A stretch of DNA of 64,000 nucleotides from Caballeronia fortuita (GCF_001544835.2 NZ_FCNX02000022.1:49315-113314); one strand, 5' to 3'. Shown: positions 1-10,035, counted from the stretch's first letter. Notes: generated by a model from the letters alone, not told the origin. Made by a program: numbers and translations.

Positions 1-92
1 GGGTCGATGCGTCTATGACGCGGGTGATGGAGTAAAGATAGCGTTTAAATTGCGGGCACGCTGCGCGAAAGCTCACGAATTCATGCCGTCTT

Positions 93-791
93 TCACAACC
101 ACGCAGGTCGAGTTTCTTTCTCGTCGGCATCTAACGGCTTCCCCCGTGTCCACGCAAGGCGATGGACTGCGACGAGGTCCGCAGCTAGCCGCTCGGAGTC
201 GGCCGCCGACAGCGCGAGGCCCAGCGAGCGGACATCGTCGACGCCAACCGCGACTTTGACGAACAAGGTCACGTCCCGATAGCCCGGCGCGTCTAGCTTG
301 TTTTCATACTGACAGGAATGCACCACGTCGTCGTCGGGCAGCGGCGTGTGCGTTGGCTCATCAGACAGCCCCCATCGTCTGATCATCGCCAGCCAGCGCG
401 TTTCGCCATTGGGAAAGTAGCGTTGCACTTCCGTCGCGTGCCGCCTGTCCAGCCGCAGCACCTGAAGGCAATGCTCCAGCAAATCGTCATCGAGTCGGCG
501 AAAGTCAGGGAGGCTGAAGGGGAAGTCGTCGCCGTTGTAGAGGCCTGCTAGGAACTGGGCAGCCACGCGCGCCTGTCGAGAGTTGCCCTCCGCTACGTCG
601 AGGAGATGCGCAAGCGAATCCAGGCTCGCATCGCGATTCTGCGCGCGTATTTCGGCCGCCCGCTGCGCGGGGGTCGTTCCGCCCGCCGCTCTCGCGAAGA
701 AATCGTCAACGGTCTCTTGGAGTGCTTCGGCTAAATGCGTCGGGACGGTGAAGGCGATGGATCGGCTGCTGGGTCTTGGCGGATTACTCAT
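93..791 (-). CDS. DUF7673-like hypothetical protein
   Basis: This encodes 232 residues of unknown function. The central part (about residues 50-135) resembles small plasmid and island proteins grouped as DUF7673, with a conserved-looking segment around FLAGLYNGDDFPF followed by an aspartate-rich LDDDLLEHCL stretch. That assignment is from memory and tentative. I chose the ATG at 791 because the frame stays open far upstream but the upstream part is arginine-rich and non-protein-like. There is no signal peptide or membrane segment. It points the same way as the next minus-strand genes but is separated from 1168-1743 by a terminator. Confidence 0.6.
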   Translation of the reverse strand: MSNPPRPSSRSIAFTVPTHLAEALQETVDDFFARAAGGTTPAQRAAEIRAQNRDASLDSLAHLLDVAEGNSRQARVAAQFLAGLYNGDDFPFSLPDFRRLDDDLLEHCLQVLRLDRRHATEVQRYFPNGETRWLAMIRRWGLSDEPTHTPLPDDDVVHSCQYENKLDAPGYRDVTLFVKVAVGVDDVRSLGLALSAADSERLAADLVAVHRLAWTRGKPLDADEKETRPAWL

Positions 792-850
792 TGCATTGTG
801 GTGGCATGACGGACGCTCGAATTTGCGTCTGTCCGCATGATGCCATGAGC

Positions 851-879
851 GAAAAAATGCGCCGGCAGAACGCCGGCGC
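851..879 (-). terminator. Intrinsic terminator, minus strand
   Basis: A perfect 8-bp stem (GCGCCGGC / GCCGGCGC, five-base loop) at 859-879 is followed on the minus strand by a run of six T. It lies just downstream of the gene at 1168-1743, whose transcript it would end. Nothing else is visible between 880 and 1167. Confidence 0.75.
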
Positions 880-1167
880 CCAAAGCCAGTCGGCGCAGAA
901 CCGGGGGACGCCAAACCGCGAACGGAGCGTATAACTTTAAGGGCCAAATAACGCGGTGCAACCAACGCTCGCGCCCACGATGGCGAAAACACCCCGGCGC
1001 GTGGCCGAACCGTCATTAGGTCTCGGGGACCGGCCGAATGAAAGGTTCTTCGCAGACTTCTGGTGGATCGTTCGTTGGCTTTACCCGGCCATGAACGGTC
1101 AGTCGGCTTGAGCATCCGAATTGTTCACAATCGCTCGCGTTGACCAAGGTCGACGCACCAATGGCCG

Positions 1168-1743
1168 TCAGGAGGAGACACACCATTCGTGGAACCGTTC
1201 GAATACCCGGAAACCAACGTAATCGAGTTTTCGCTTGTACAGCCAACGGTAGTAGCAATTCCAGTAACTGATCATTCGATCATGCGTGCGTTTCATGAAA
1301 ACTGCGTTTTCCCTGAAAAACGCGCCGTAAACGCATCGATCCATGGATGGCAAGTTCGCTTCAATCTCAGCGAGGATTTCAATTACATACTCGCCGCAAA
1401 GGTGCACAATGAAAGGCGCAATCCAAGGCTCGGGTGAAGTGGCCAGCCGCCCGATATGGCGCTGGCGCACATGTCCGTCAAGATGCCTCGTCAGCACGCA
1501 AGCATAGATGGCCGCTTGAGCCGAGTTCAGTTGAGGGAATAGCGTGTCATCGGATTCGTGGTGAATTCGATACGGGATGTTGAGCGATTCGCCTCGAACA
1601 ACGACAGCCGCCCCGGGATGAGTCGCAGTGCTGGGTCGAATCAAATCCGTGACGACGGTCACTTCGGAGCAAAGCACTTCGGGAAAGGCAGTCAGCAATG
1701 GGCTGCTTTGAACTCCGTTATTCGCTGCCCGGGTGTTTGCCAT
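1168..1743 (-). CDS. Hypothetical protein, 191 aa
   Basis: I do not recognise the family. The protein is soluble-looking and ends in an aromatic and basic segment (WNCYYRWLYKRKLDYVGFRVFERFHEW). Two conserved-looking patches are visible: ALKHLD-like helices around residues 80-95 and an acidic stretch, EILAEIEANLPS, near 123-134. It has its own terminator downstream (851-879), so it is probably a single transcription unit. Start at ATG 1743; no strong ribosome site was seen. Confidence 0.55.
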   Translation of the reverse strand: MANTRAANNGVQSSPLLTAFPEVLCSEVTVVTDLIRPSTATHPGAAVVVRGESLNIPYRIHHESDDTLFPQLNSAQAAIYACVLTRHLDGHVRQRHIGRLATSPEPWIAPFIVHLCGEYVIEILAEIEANLPSMDRCVYGAFFRENAVFMKRTHDRMISYWNCYYRWLYKRKLDYVGFRVFERFHEWCVSS

Positions 1744-1916
1744 AAAATTTCGCCGTCAACGCAAATTAAGCAATTGTGTCATACGTAGACCGACGGTCGG
1801 TGGTGCCCGCGAATGTCCGTATTGGGTTTCTGGGAGTGTCCCTTCAGGGTCGCATACAGCCCTTCTCCGAGAACCCAGTTACGAACTCTCGGGCGACGAC
1901 AACTCGATCGCCGAAG

Positions 1917-1946
1917 GCAAAAAAAACCCGGCTCGAAAGCCGGGTT
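1917..1946 (-). terminator. Intrinsic terminator, minus strand
   Basis: A 9-bp stem (AACCCGGCT / AGCCGGGTT with a CGAA loop) at 1925-1946 is followed on the minus strand by eight T. It ends the transcript of the genes at 1994-6217. The reverse face lacks a T run. Confidence 0.8.
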
Positions 1947-1993
1947 GTGACTAAATGATCGAGACGAGCGCCACCTAAGGGCGTCGCTACGTC

Positions 1994-2239
1994 TTATGCC
2001 GCGCCAGTCGTGGGCAACATAGGTCGAGACAGCAAGGTTGTGACCGCGCCCGCCAACGTCCACTCGCCAAACTGCTGCTCATGGCTTTCATGAACGAGGC
2101 GGTCAAGGCACAGCACCTCGACGCCATCAACTTGTACCTTGCCGAGGACGTTCGCCAGCACCGCACGATTGGAGCCTTCACGTTTAACCGTGACGACGCC
2201 CTCCCCTACCACCACATACACGTTTGAGTCTTTCGGCAT
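1994..2239 (-). CDS. Small hypothetical protein, 81 aa
   Basis: This short protein is rich in beta-type residues (NVYVVVGEGVVTVKREG) and abuts the helicase part upstream directly: the helicase stop ends at 2240 and this start is at 2239. It is therefore almost certainly translationally coupled. A terminator follows at 1917-1946. The family is not recognised. Its position suggests an accessory to the methylase-helicase gene, which is inference. Confidence 0.6.
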   Translation of the reverse strand: MPKDSNVYVVVGEGVVTVKREGSNRAVLANVLGKVQVDGVEVLCLDRLVHESHEQQFGEWTLAGAVTTLLSRPMLPTTGAA

Positions 2240-5200
2240 TTACGCTGCCTCCTTCAAAAGTTTGCGCATGTCACCGGACGTTTCCGCCGACAGCAATGCG
2301 AGGTCATCAACGAAGCGATCCAGCAGAGAATCCATGTGCAAGAAGGTCTCGTCTTCCAGTTCCGGCGTTGCCCAGTCCAGCCCCGCCTGCGTCGCATCAC
2401 GCTTGTGCGCGACCATTTGGTCCTGATACTCGTCGATGCTGCCCGGCAAGTGGAAATACAGCACCTTCAACACGCCCTTCCGGTTCCATCGCAGCGCGCG
2501 CCGCATCGCCTGATACTCGATGCGCCACGTCCACGAACGGTCGTAGAAGAGGATGTAGTCGGCGTTCGGCAGGTTGTAACCGGCGCGGCCCGATGCCTTC
2601 GTGGCCATCAGCCCGGTTGCCAGTCCGCCCAAGAAGCGCTTGTCCTTATCGGCCACGCGACGCTTGATCGGGATCTCGCCATGAAACGGGACCGTCTGCA
2701 CCCCATGCGCATCCAGCTCGCGCGCCAGAAGATCGAGCACGCCCGGGTTTTCGGCGAACACGATTGCTTGCTTGCCTTCGGCCGCAATCGCTCTCATCCG
2801 GGCCACGATCGCGCGTTGCTTGCTCGTCAGCCCGCCGATGTACTCCACGCCCTCCATCCCGAACTGCGGGTAGTTGGCAGAGAAGTGAACCGCGCGGATA
2901 CGAGCGAGGATCGTCACGAGGTTGCACGCCTTCTTGTCATCGCGTGATGAGCGATACCAATCGGCGAACTCGTCAGCGGCGCGTAGGTACGCGGCCAGAT
3001 GCCCGCGATCCCAGTCGACCGTTTCCACCTCAAACTGCGGCGGCTCGATCTGGATGTAGCGCGACACCTCAGGCTCGGCGACCAGCCGACGCTTGATATG
3101 TGGCGCGAGCATCGCCCGGTACAGGTGCAGGTTGCCGATCTTGGGCACCTCGCGCTTCGCCCCGTCCTGCAGGCTCTCCGCGAACTGCCACGTCACCCAC
3201 TCCAGCACCACGAAGTCATCCCTGAATCGATCGACGCCGCGCATCGCGTATTCCACCGAGTTGATCCAGTTCTGCTCGAGATAGCCGACGCGGTAGCCGT
3301 AAGGCTGCGCTGCCGTTCCGTCACCACCGGAAAACGCGATTAGACCAAACGCATCTCTCGGTTAGTTCGGGATGGGACTTCCCGTCAAAACGAACCGTCG
3401 CCGCGCCGAAAGCTGCCAAAGCGCGCGGCTCTGATCGCTCGTAGGGTTGGCGAGGCGCTCGCCTTCGTCGGCCACCAGCAGGCCGATGCGACGCCGCAGT
3501 CGATGCGCATATGTCACGCGCGCAGATGCGGCTTTGTCCACCGGCATACGCAGGCGCTCATACGAGATGAGGTTGATTTGCCGCAGGTCACCAAGGTCCG
3601 CCGCCGATTCGATTACCTTCACCTGATCGGCCGCGATCGGCAACTGGCCGATCTCCTTCAACATCTCCTCGATGAGCCGGGACTCAACGACGATGAGGCC
3701 GTGCTTCGCACCGGAGACGAGGATCAGCGCCAACGCGAGCCGGGACTTGCCGCAGCCCTGCTCCCACGCAACGACGCAACCGGTCGGCTTCAACAGCGTT
3801 TCAACTAGATCATCGACCTGAAACTCCCAGTCGAGCCACTGATCGACGCCGAGCGCCTTCACGCGCGAGCGCAACGCCGCTGCTTGGTCGGGAAAGCGCG
3901 CGCACAGACCTTCGTGCACCACTTCCCACCCCTCGCTGACGTTCTCGACCGCGAACCGCGCATTGAGCTCGTCAACAGACAGGTGGTACCAGACGCCATG
4001 CAGCTCGTATCGGTACCGCCCGTCGGCTTCGCGATCAAACTGGACCTCGTCGCCCGCTTTGATTAGCGGACTGGCCCAGCGCGTCGCGTCGACCTTGTGG
4101 GTCTCCTTGGCGATGCCCGACACCTGATCTCGCGATCCAGCGCCGGTCGTCCATGCGACGTGCCTCAGCGGTATTGCTTGGCGCGCGCTACGCCGCATGC
4201 GTCTGCGGAAGTGCTCCATGAAGCCGGGCGCGAGTTGCGGGTTGCCACCGACGCTGCCGATTCGATCGAGCAACTGACCAAAGGCCGCGACCGGATCGTC
4301 TTGCACCAGATACGTCTCCATATCTAGCAAGCCTTGCCCGGAGTAACGGAAGCCACGCGGCAGCCGGTGGCCGTCGCGCGAGTAGATGCGCTTCACGAGA
4401 ACGGTGTTGAGCACCATCGCTTCGTTGAAGCCACACGCAAAGGACAAGCGAATGCGCCGGCCATCGTGTGACACCATGACTGACTTGTCTCCCGTGACGG
4501 CACGCGTGATGAACGGCACGCTGTCATCGAGCTTCTGCAGTCGCAACCGAGCTTCCCCGAAGGAACGATCCTCGAAGTGCAGCCCGATATCCGGGCCTGG
4601 CTTCGCCAGATCGTCGACGACCGCCCGCACGAAGTCAGAGGGACGATCGCGATAACGGTCAAACACCACCACGGCCGTGCGCACGTTCGCGCCTTCGAGC
4701 TTGAACGCGTCGCCTGGAAGTTCGAACAGGCCAGCCGCGCGGCGCTTCGAGCGGTCGCCCTGCTCGCCCGCGATCATCGACTCGGCGGTCGTGATCGGCA
4801 GGAGCGCGACGACGATGTTCGCCGCCTCCAGCGCCTGATGCACGGCGTAGTTGTGACTCAACGCGCTGGTGCGCGCGCCGTACCGGCCCCACGTCGTGCA
4901 TTCCAGCGTCTGCAGATGCGGCGACTCGAGATGGATTGAGAACGGCGGATTGATCAGTGCGATATCGAAGCGCGCCGGATGGATGTCTTCCATACCGGCT
5001 TGCCGGAACTCGCAATGAAACCCTACGTCCTCAAACACCTTCTGGCACTGCTGGATCACGTCAGCGTGGACGTCGACGCCGTACACGGCATGGCGTTCCG
5101 GGTCTGCGTACTGAAGCAGCCGGCCGGAACCAACCGAGTTATCCAGGATTCGGATAAGCCGATTGACCTTCCAGCCGCTCACGAAGCTCCACATAAACGC

Positions 5201-5359
5201 CGCAATGGCGTCCGGTGTGAAGAATTGCCCGAGGTGCTGACGCCGTGCCGCTGCCAGTTCGCCCTGATGGGCGATCGACGGCGCCTGCGATCCCAAACTT
5301 CTGATTGCGCGCAACGGCTCATACCAGTCCCGCTCAAACGAAAACAAATCTCTCTGCAT
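2240..5359 (-). pseudogene. N6-adenine DNA methylase-SNF2/DEAD helicase, split by an in-frame TAA
   Basis: The reading frame is open from ATG 5359 to 2240 (1,040 codons) except for a TAA at 3362-3364 (codon 666). The N-terminal third carries a class I methyltransferase fold: GQFFTPDAIAAF, the glycine motif DNSVGSGRLL, and the N6-adenine motif NPPF. The second half is a helicase with Walker A-like GCGKSRLAL, Walker B-like DEGE, motif III TGSPIPN just before the stop, then QAIVFAEN, motif V and the motif VI region ASGRAGYNL. Relatives on integrative elements usually read PNYPRD here, so a tyrosine codon appears to have become TAA. The two pieces would be 665 aa (3362-5359) and, from an internal ATG, 338 aa (2240-3256). 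Large proteins of this build occur in plasmids and islands as anti-restriction or modification factors. The function is inferred. Confidence 0.85.
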
Positions 5360-5370
5360 GAATTGCCTCT

Positions 5371-5399
5371 AGAAAAGAAAAGACCCGCCGAAGCGGGTC
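5371..5399 (-). terminator. Intrinsic terminator, minus strand
   Basis: The stem GACCCGC / GCGGGTC with a CGAA loop at 5382-5399 is followed on the minus strand by TCTTTTCTTTTC. It lies between the DUF4942-like gene and the methylase-helicase, so it may attenuate read-through between them. Confidence 0.7.
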
Positions 5400-5422
5400 G
5401 AAAGGAGAAAGCGGTGGACGCC

Positions 5423-6217
5423 TTAGTACCGGTCGCGGGAGGCGAGATACTCAGCCCCAAACTCACTAATGAAGAGGGACAATGCGTCGCCCACGTCGTG
5501 AGCGAACTTGAACTGCCATTTGTCGTTGAACAGCACGATCTCCAGCCCCGTGAACGACAGCTTCTCGCGAGTGGAGAACGTCAGTCGGTGAACGCTGAAG
5601 TTGCGCAGTTGCATCGCAAGCGCGCCGAACTGATGCTTCTTCGCGAAGGTCGCCAAGCCGTCGAAGGTTGTGGCGACCGCCTGCTGAGAGGAGTAATAGA
5701 CCTCGCGTTGCCCCTTCGAATGGAAGCACGACTGGGAGGTGACGCGCTTTTCGAGAATCACCGCGCTGCTGGTGCGCTTGATCTCGGTATCGGGCTTGAG
5801 CCAGAAGCCGTTGATGATGGCCTTGGCTGCCTGCTCGAACGCAACGCGCTCGCCAGCTTCACCACCGAACGTTCGCTCGAGGTGTTGCCAGAAGCCGTCC
5901 AAGTCAGGGATCTTGTTTTTCCTCAGATCCTCTTCGATATCGAGACCGCATCGGTCGAGTTCGCGACTCTGGTCGATCTCGATTCTGCCGCCGGCGGGCG
6001 CGAACTTGCGGCTTGCCTCCATCACAAGCCGAGACAGCACCCTACGACAGAACGTGTTGAGCTCGCGTTCGACCTTGTATTCGCTGCGCACTTCCATCGC
6101 CGAATACTCGGTCAGCCCGTCTGCGAAGACATCGCGCTCCGCCTGAACGACAGCGTGATATGCCACGGCTGCTGCCGCTTGGGCCGTCTTGAACTGCTCG
6201 ATCAATTGCGTGTACAT
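5423..6217 (-). CDS. DUF4942-like protein
   Basis: The 264-residue protein has the general layout of DUF4942 proteins: a helical N-terminal half, the segment DGFWQHLERTFGGEAGERVAFEQAAKAIINGFW, and a C-terminal tail in which LSFTGLEIVLFNDKWQFKF would be the final strands. DUF4942 genes often sit beside N6-adenine methylases on plasmids and phages, which fits the next gene downstream. I chose ATG 6217 because GGAG lies six bases upstream; a TTG 12 bases earlier is also in frame. The function is unknown. Confidence 0.6.
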   Translation of the reverse strand: MYTQLIEQFKTAQAAAAVAYHAVVQAERDVFADGLTEYSAMEVRSEYKVERELNTFCRRVLSRLVMEASRKFAPAGGRIEIDQSRELDRCGLDIEEDLRKNKIPDLDGFWQHLERTFGGEAGERVAFEQAAKAIINGFWLKPDTEIKRTSSAVILEKRVTSQSCFHSKGQREVYYSSQQAVATTFDGLATFAKKHQFGALAMQLRNFSVHRLTFSTREKLSFTGLEIVLFNDKWQFKFAHDVGDALSLFISEFGAEYLASRDRY

Positions 6218-6382
6218 GCGTTGCTCCAAGAAATGAGCAGGCGCACGCCCGCAAAGGGGACGTGCCCCTGCGGGTTGAAAAAGGAGATTGATTGCGCGGT
6301 GAGCTTGCTAGGCGCCGCATCGTCGATGCGCTAGAAGCGCGGGTGATACTGCAACAGTACATGCACGAGGTTCCGCCGCTGA

Positions 6383-6441
6383 CACGAAAGGCGATCTTTT
6401 CATGGTGCCTTTCGTGCTCAGGCTAGGAAACCTTATCCACA
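6383..6441. promoter_or_regulatory. Inverted repeat and perfect DnaA box in a divergent intergenic region
   Basis: The 424-bp gap between the divergent genes at 6217 and 6642 contains the 10-bp inverted repeat CACGAAAGGC / GCCTTTCGTG (6383-6392 and 6407-6416). A consensus DnaA box TTATCCACA follows at 6433-6441. It could be an operator for either neighbour or a remnant of an origin. There are no iterons and no initiator gene nearby, so I do not call an origin. Confidence 0.45.
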
Positions 6442-6641
6442 GTTTCTGTGGCTAACCTTGGGGATAACCTCAGCCGCCGCCCGCCGTTGGCGATATATCT
6501 ACGGTTGGCGGAAAACGCGCAAGCGCGCATGCTCCTCAAAAGGCGCAACGATTTCGGTCCCTTTCGCCGGTCCGCCGCTGGCCTGCTGAGATCAGAATTT
6601 CGAGGTGCACGCGCGTGCGTGCAATCCCTTCGAGCACGTCC

Positions 6642-7088
6642 ATGAAAGTAAGTCACATTGCGACCATCGCGTTCCTTAGTGCCTCAGCCATCGGCATGAC
6701 CGGAGCGGTCAGCGTTGTCGCGCGCCAGTTCACGATCGAACGCTCAGCCGTTCAGGTCGTCGTTGATACAAGCATCGCCGCACGACTTCAGGGCTTGTCC
6801 GACGCGATGGAACACGTCCCGGCCGCTGGCCGTCCGTCGCTGCTGTCTAAATACGGCTTCAGGGACGAGACGGCGCTTGCTGCAGCCCTAGCAGCGCAGC
6901 GACGTGACCTGGACTCAGCAGAAAGACTGCGCGCTGCGGAACTCGCTGCCAACGAAAAGCGATTAGCCGCTTTGCTGGCGGCATGCGGCTTTAGTGCGAT
7001 CGTCGCCATCATGGGGGCCGTTGCGCTCTACGACGCGCACGTGGCTCGCGGCCGAGTCACGCGCGAAGCCAATGCCATTGCCGCCTAG
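6642..7088 (+). CDS. Two-helix membrane protein, hypothetical
   Basis: This 148-residue protein has an N-terminal hydrophobic segment (residues about 5-28) and a second one (about 112-135). Between them is an alanine-rich helical region facing the periplasm, in the manner of a small sensor without an output domain. The start at ATG 6642 places the first helix at the N-terminus; an upstream ATG at 6615 would add nine polar residues. The family is not recognised. It heads a plus-strand chain of small genes to 11.2 kb. Confidence 0.6.
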   Translation: MKVSHIATIAFLSASAIGMTGAVSVVARQFTIERSAVQVVVDTSIAARLQGLSDAMEHVPAAGRPSLLSKYGFRDETALAAALAAQRRDLDSAERLRAAELAANEKRLAALLAACGFSAIVAIMGAVALYDAHVARGRVTREANAIAA

Positions 7089-7122
7089 CGCCGTGCGACC
7101 AATCTCGCCTTATCAAAACAAG

Positions 7123-7452
7123 ATGAATCTGATCGTTGTTAGCTTCGAGGACTTCACGAAGGACCCCGCCGGCGCGCGTGCTGACTCTGTACCGTCTCCT
7201 GGCTTCCCCGACAGCTGGATCGACGCGCTCGTCGGAACCGGCTCCGTCTTTTCGCGCGACGAAGCCGCGCCCGGCGCTGTAAAGACGATCGGCCTTCGCT
7301 TTCCGAGCGGCGAGCACGCCGAGCAGTTTTGCCTAAGCGTACGCAAAGTGGCCAATCTCCTCGGGACCCGGGCACACATCCACAAGGTTCCTGCCAATCA
7401 GGTGGACCTCACACTGAGCGAGGCCTCAAGACATCGTGCAAGTGTCATTTGA
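7123..7452 (+). CDS. Hypothetical protein upstream of the DUF1173 gene
   Basis: This encodes 109 residues with no membrane segments. The frame is open upstream, but MNLIVVSFEDF at 7123 is the natural start. The end overlaps the next gene (GTG 7436) by 17 bases, so the two were probably translated together. The family is not recognised. Confidence 0.6.
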   Translation: MNLIVVSFEDFTKDPAGARADSVPSPGFPDSWIDALVGTGSVFSRDEAAPGAVKTIGLRFPSGEHAEQFCLSVRKVANLLGTRAHIHKVPANQVDLTLSEASRHRASVI

Positions 7453-8647
7453 CGGACTCACAGTCTCACTCGAAGACGTTCAAGACAACCCGGCGCGGTA
7501 CGCACGCCATCTCGAACGCGCAAAGAAGTCACCGGGCTACTCTGTGTGCCGTTGCCAGGAGCGCGTCGCGGGCAGACTTTTGCGCCTCGTTGTGCGACGC
7601 TACGGCGCGCTTTTTCATCTCGCAAGATGGCCTGACGACGGGCCAAACCACGACGAGATCTCATGTCCCTTTTATGCCGCGGCGCCCATCAAAGATGGAA
7701 GAACGCCCGACGCCCTCAGTGCGATTCAGCAAACGCCCGCAGGGCTGAACGTCAAGCTCGACGCCTCGCTATCTGTTCGAACGCTCGAACGGTCGATACG
7801 CGCTGAAGGCGGCTCCTCGCTCACCACCACAACTCGCCGCGCCGCGCCGCTCCTTGGGTTTCTGCAACGCGTTTGGCTCGAGGCCAATTTGCACGTCTGG
7901 CAAGGAGGTTCTACGCGCGGTTAGGGTCAGTGCAACGCACAGCTCGTGGCCGCTCTGGGCGATGGCAAGCTTAACGGTAAGCCCATCCACGAGGTCTTGC
8001 ATGTCATGCGTCGACATGACGAGAGCCAAGCGCAATCCATTGTCGCCGAGTTCAACGCGTTCCTAGACGAGATCACGACCACACCCCACGCTTCTCAACG
8101 CCGATTGGTGCTCGGCGAGCTCCGCGGCCTGGTGGCCTCGAAGTACGGCTTCGTCGTCGCGCTGCGCCAAACGAAGCGCACATTCTTCGCCTCAACACCC
8201 GTTATCGAATCGGCCGCCGCGTCGTTCAGGTCCGCCTGGGCGATGACGGGTGACCCTAGCGCGCGCGTCGTGATTCTCGCCTTGGTCGAGCGGACAAGGG
8301 ACGGGAATCTTCGGATCATCGACCTTGCGCTGCAACTGTGCAGCAGCAGTTTCGTTCCCTGCGATTCGAGCTATGAGGTGGAAATGGCCAACCGGCTCGT
8401 TGCCGAGCGCCGACGTTTCATCAAGCCTTTGCGGCTCGAGGCCGGCGACGTCATGCTGCCCGACTTTCAACTGACCGATACCCGACAGCCGACGGCAATC
8501 GAAATTTATGGGATGCAAGGCAATGAGCAATACCTTGCCCGCAAGAAAGAGAAACAGGCGCTGTACGCGCGCGACGCAAAACCGTGTGTTGAGTGGATAC
8601 CGCCGGCCGACCTTGCGTCAGTACGGCTTCCTAAGCCGTTGACTTGA
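7436..8647 (+). pseudogene. DUF1173 family protein interrupted by an in-frame TAG
   Basis: The frame runs 404 codons from GTG 7436 to TGA 8647 with one TAG at 7922-7924 (codon 163). The N-terminus (SFDGLTVSLEDVQDNPARYARHLE, then GYSVCRCQE, then RRYGALFHLARWPDDGP and CPFY) matches the DUF1173 family closely as I remember it. The C-terminal half (RRFIKPLRLEAGDVMLPDFQLTDT and the ending around YARDAKPCVEWIP) also fits, with the family's usual total of about 400 residues. At the stop, relatives have an N/G-W segment, so TGG to TAG is the likely change. DUF1173 genes are common on Proteobacterial plasmids and islands; their role is unknown. A second product from GTG 7946 (233 aa) is possible. Confidence 0.85.
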
Positions 8648-8701
8648 CGGTCGCTGCTTCTAGGATACTTTGAGCGCATCCGCCACTGCTGAACAAATGA
8701 T

Positions 8702-9211
8702 ATGGCCTCGAACTCGTTCTTTTTAAATCGTGCAGTCGCGCGTAACGCCGACTGGCAAGTGAATTACCCCGCGCTCGCGATGGCAAGCACCATCGACGCG
8801 GTCGACGAACGACGCAAGCAGATCGTCGTTGCTGCTGCGGACGAAACGTCCCTGCGCGCGGTGTTCTTCAGTTCCCTCGGTGCAATCCTCGACTTCCACG
8901 CAACTTGGGACGAACTGGAGCGGTCAGGCAAGGGATGGCTCGCTTTCACGATACGCTGGAACCGGTGGTGGCTGCCCAACGTTGATCACGTTAAATGGCT
9001 AGAGCAGCACGCGTTCGCGCCAACCGACCTTCGCTTCGCGAATCGGGACCAGGGAGTCGCCGCCGGTGATAGCGCGTCTTTTCGCCGATTCCTCGATGTC
9101 GTTGAACTCCGCTATCGCCGCGACCCAGCCATCTCCAGCGTCCTGTTCGCGCCCAACGCCATTGCAGCCGTCGAGACTTCGCCAATCAATACAGCCATGC
9201 GTCATTCATAA
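8702..9211 (+). CDS. Hypothetical protein, 169 aa
   Basis: This is a soluble protein with a tryptophan-rich middle (WLAFTIRWNRWWLPNVDHVKWLEQHAF). ATG 8702 follows the DUF1173 gene by 54 bases. I do not recognise the family. The context suggests a plasmid accessory gene of the same chain. Confidence 0.55.
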   Translation: MASNSFFLNRAVARNADWQVNYPALAMASTIDAVDERRKQIVVAAADETSLRAVFFSSLGAILDFHATWDELERSGKGWLAFTIRWNRWWLPNVDHVKWLEQHAFAPTDLRFANRDQGVAAGDSASFRRFLDVVELRYRRDPAISSVLFAPNAIAAVETSPINTAMRHS

Positions 9212-9219
9212 GACCGTCA

Positions 9220-9519
9220 ATGCGCAAGGTCATTCCCTTCGGCAGGCGAGCCGTCGCTCCTGACACGCCCCGCGATGTTAAGGCCAAGTGTGCACACCGA
9301 AATCTTCGACTCGTCGAACAGAGCGATATCGTCATGTGCGCCGTTTGTCACGTCACGCTCAGTCCTATTTGGGCGCTGTCGATGCTGTCCGAGCAGTATG
9401 CATTTGCGATGGCTCACGTCGACCGGCTCAAATCTCGAATCGAGCTCGCCGACGCTCGGATCCTAGAGTTATCGCAGGCACTCGATGCGATGTTGCCGGG
9501 CGAAAAGAAGCCTGAATAA
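9220..9519 (+). CDS. Small zinc-ribbon-like protein
   Basis: The 99-residue protein has C24-x-H26 and C40-x2-C43, a possible zinc site. It is followed by a helical C-terminus (LKSRIELADARILELSQALDAM) that could form a short coiled coil. It starts eight bases after the previous stop, so it belongs to the same unit. Binding to nucleic acid or protein is possible but not shown. Confidence 0.6.
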   Translation: MRKVIPFGRRAVAPDTPRDVKAKCAHRNLRLVEQSDIVMCAVCHVTLSPIWALSMLSEQYAFAMAHVDRLKSRIELADARILELSQALDAMLPGEKKPE

Positions 9520-9589
9520 GTCGTCTACCGACACTTGACCAACCGTCGAACAGTGGTGCAATAGATCGCCAACGACTCAGGAGTGCACC

Positions 9590-9985
9590 ATGAAACGAAC
9601 CTTCGAATGCGGCCACAGCGGCAAGGGCAAGTACTGCCACGCGTGCGCGGCTGAAGAGAAGCAGAAGGCTGAGCGCCGTCTCGCGCTCGAAAAGAAGCGC
9701 GCTGCGAAGCGAGTCCTGACCACCGACGATCCGATCGACCTGTCCATGGTGCGACACCTTTCGGCCGTACAACGAGAGGCAAGAGACCTGCTCGCAAAGG
9801 TCAGTAGCGGCGTGCATCCATTTTCACTCGACGGAAAGTTCATCAAGTCCTCGGCAGGCAAGCTGGTTTCCGTGCCGGTTGGCCGATCCTATCGCCTGCT
9901 CTTTGACGCACCATCGCTCGCGCCGCTACGCCTCGTCAGTCACGAAGACTACAATGGGATTGCGGCGAATCGCGTAGCGGCATGA
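9590..9985 (+). CDS. DUF7682-like zinc-binding protein
   Basis: The 131-residue protein begins with C7-G-H9 and C16-x2-C19 in a KRTFECGHSGKGKYCHAC context, typical of small zinc-binding proteins grouped as DUF7682. A lysine-rich helix follows. The C-terminal part (SYRLLFDAPSLAPLRLVSHEDYN) resembles the strand-rich end of a RelE-type fold, but no partner antitoxin is adjacent. AGGAGTG lies upstream of the start. Confidence 0.6.
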   Translation: MKRTFECGHSGKGKYCHACAAEEKQKAERRLALEKKRAAKRVLTTDDPIDLSMVRHLSAVQREARDLLAKVSSGVHPFSLDGKFIKSSAGKLVSVPVGRSYRLLFDAPSLAPLRLVSHEDYNGIAANRVAA

Positions 9986-10035
9986 CGTCCCTTGACTGAC
10001 GCTTCGCGCCGTCATCCTCTCAAGGAGGTACCGCG

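Noticed and set aside
4979..6334. 451-residue plus-strand frame
   Set aside because: It is antisense to the methylase and DUF4942-like genes, whose motifs are clear.
2240..8647. Reassigned stop codons as a general code change
   Set aside because: TAG and TAA end several other well-defined genes in the window at the expected length.
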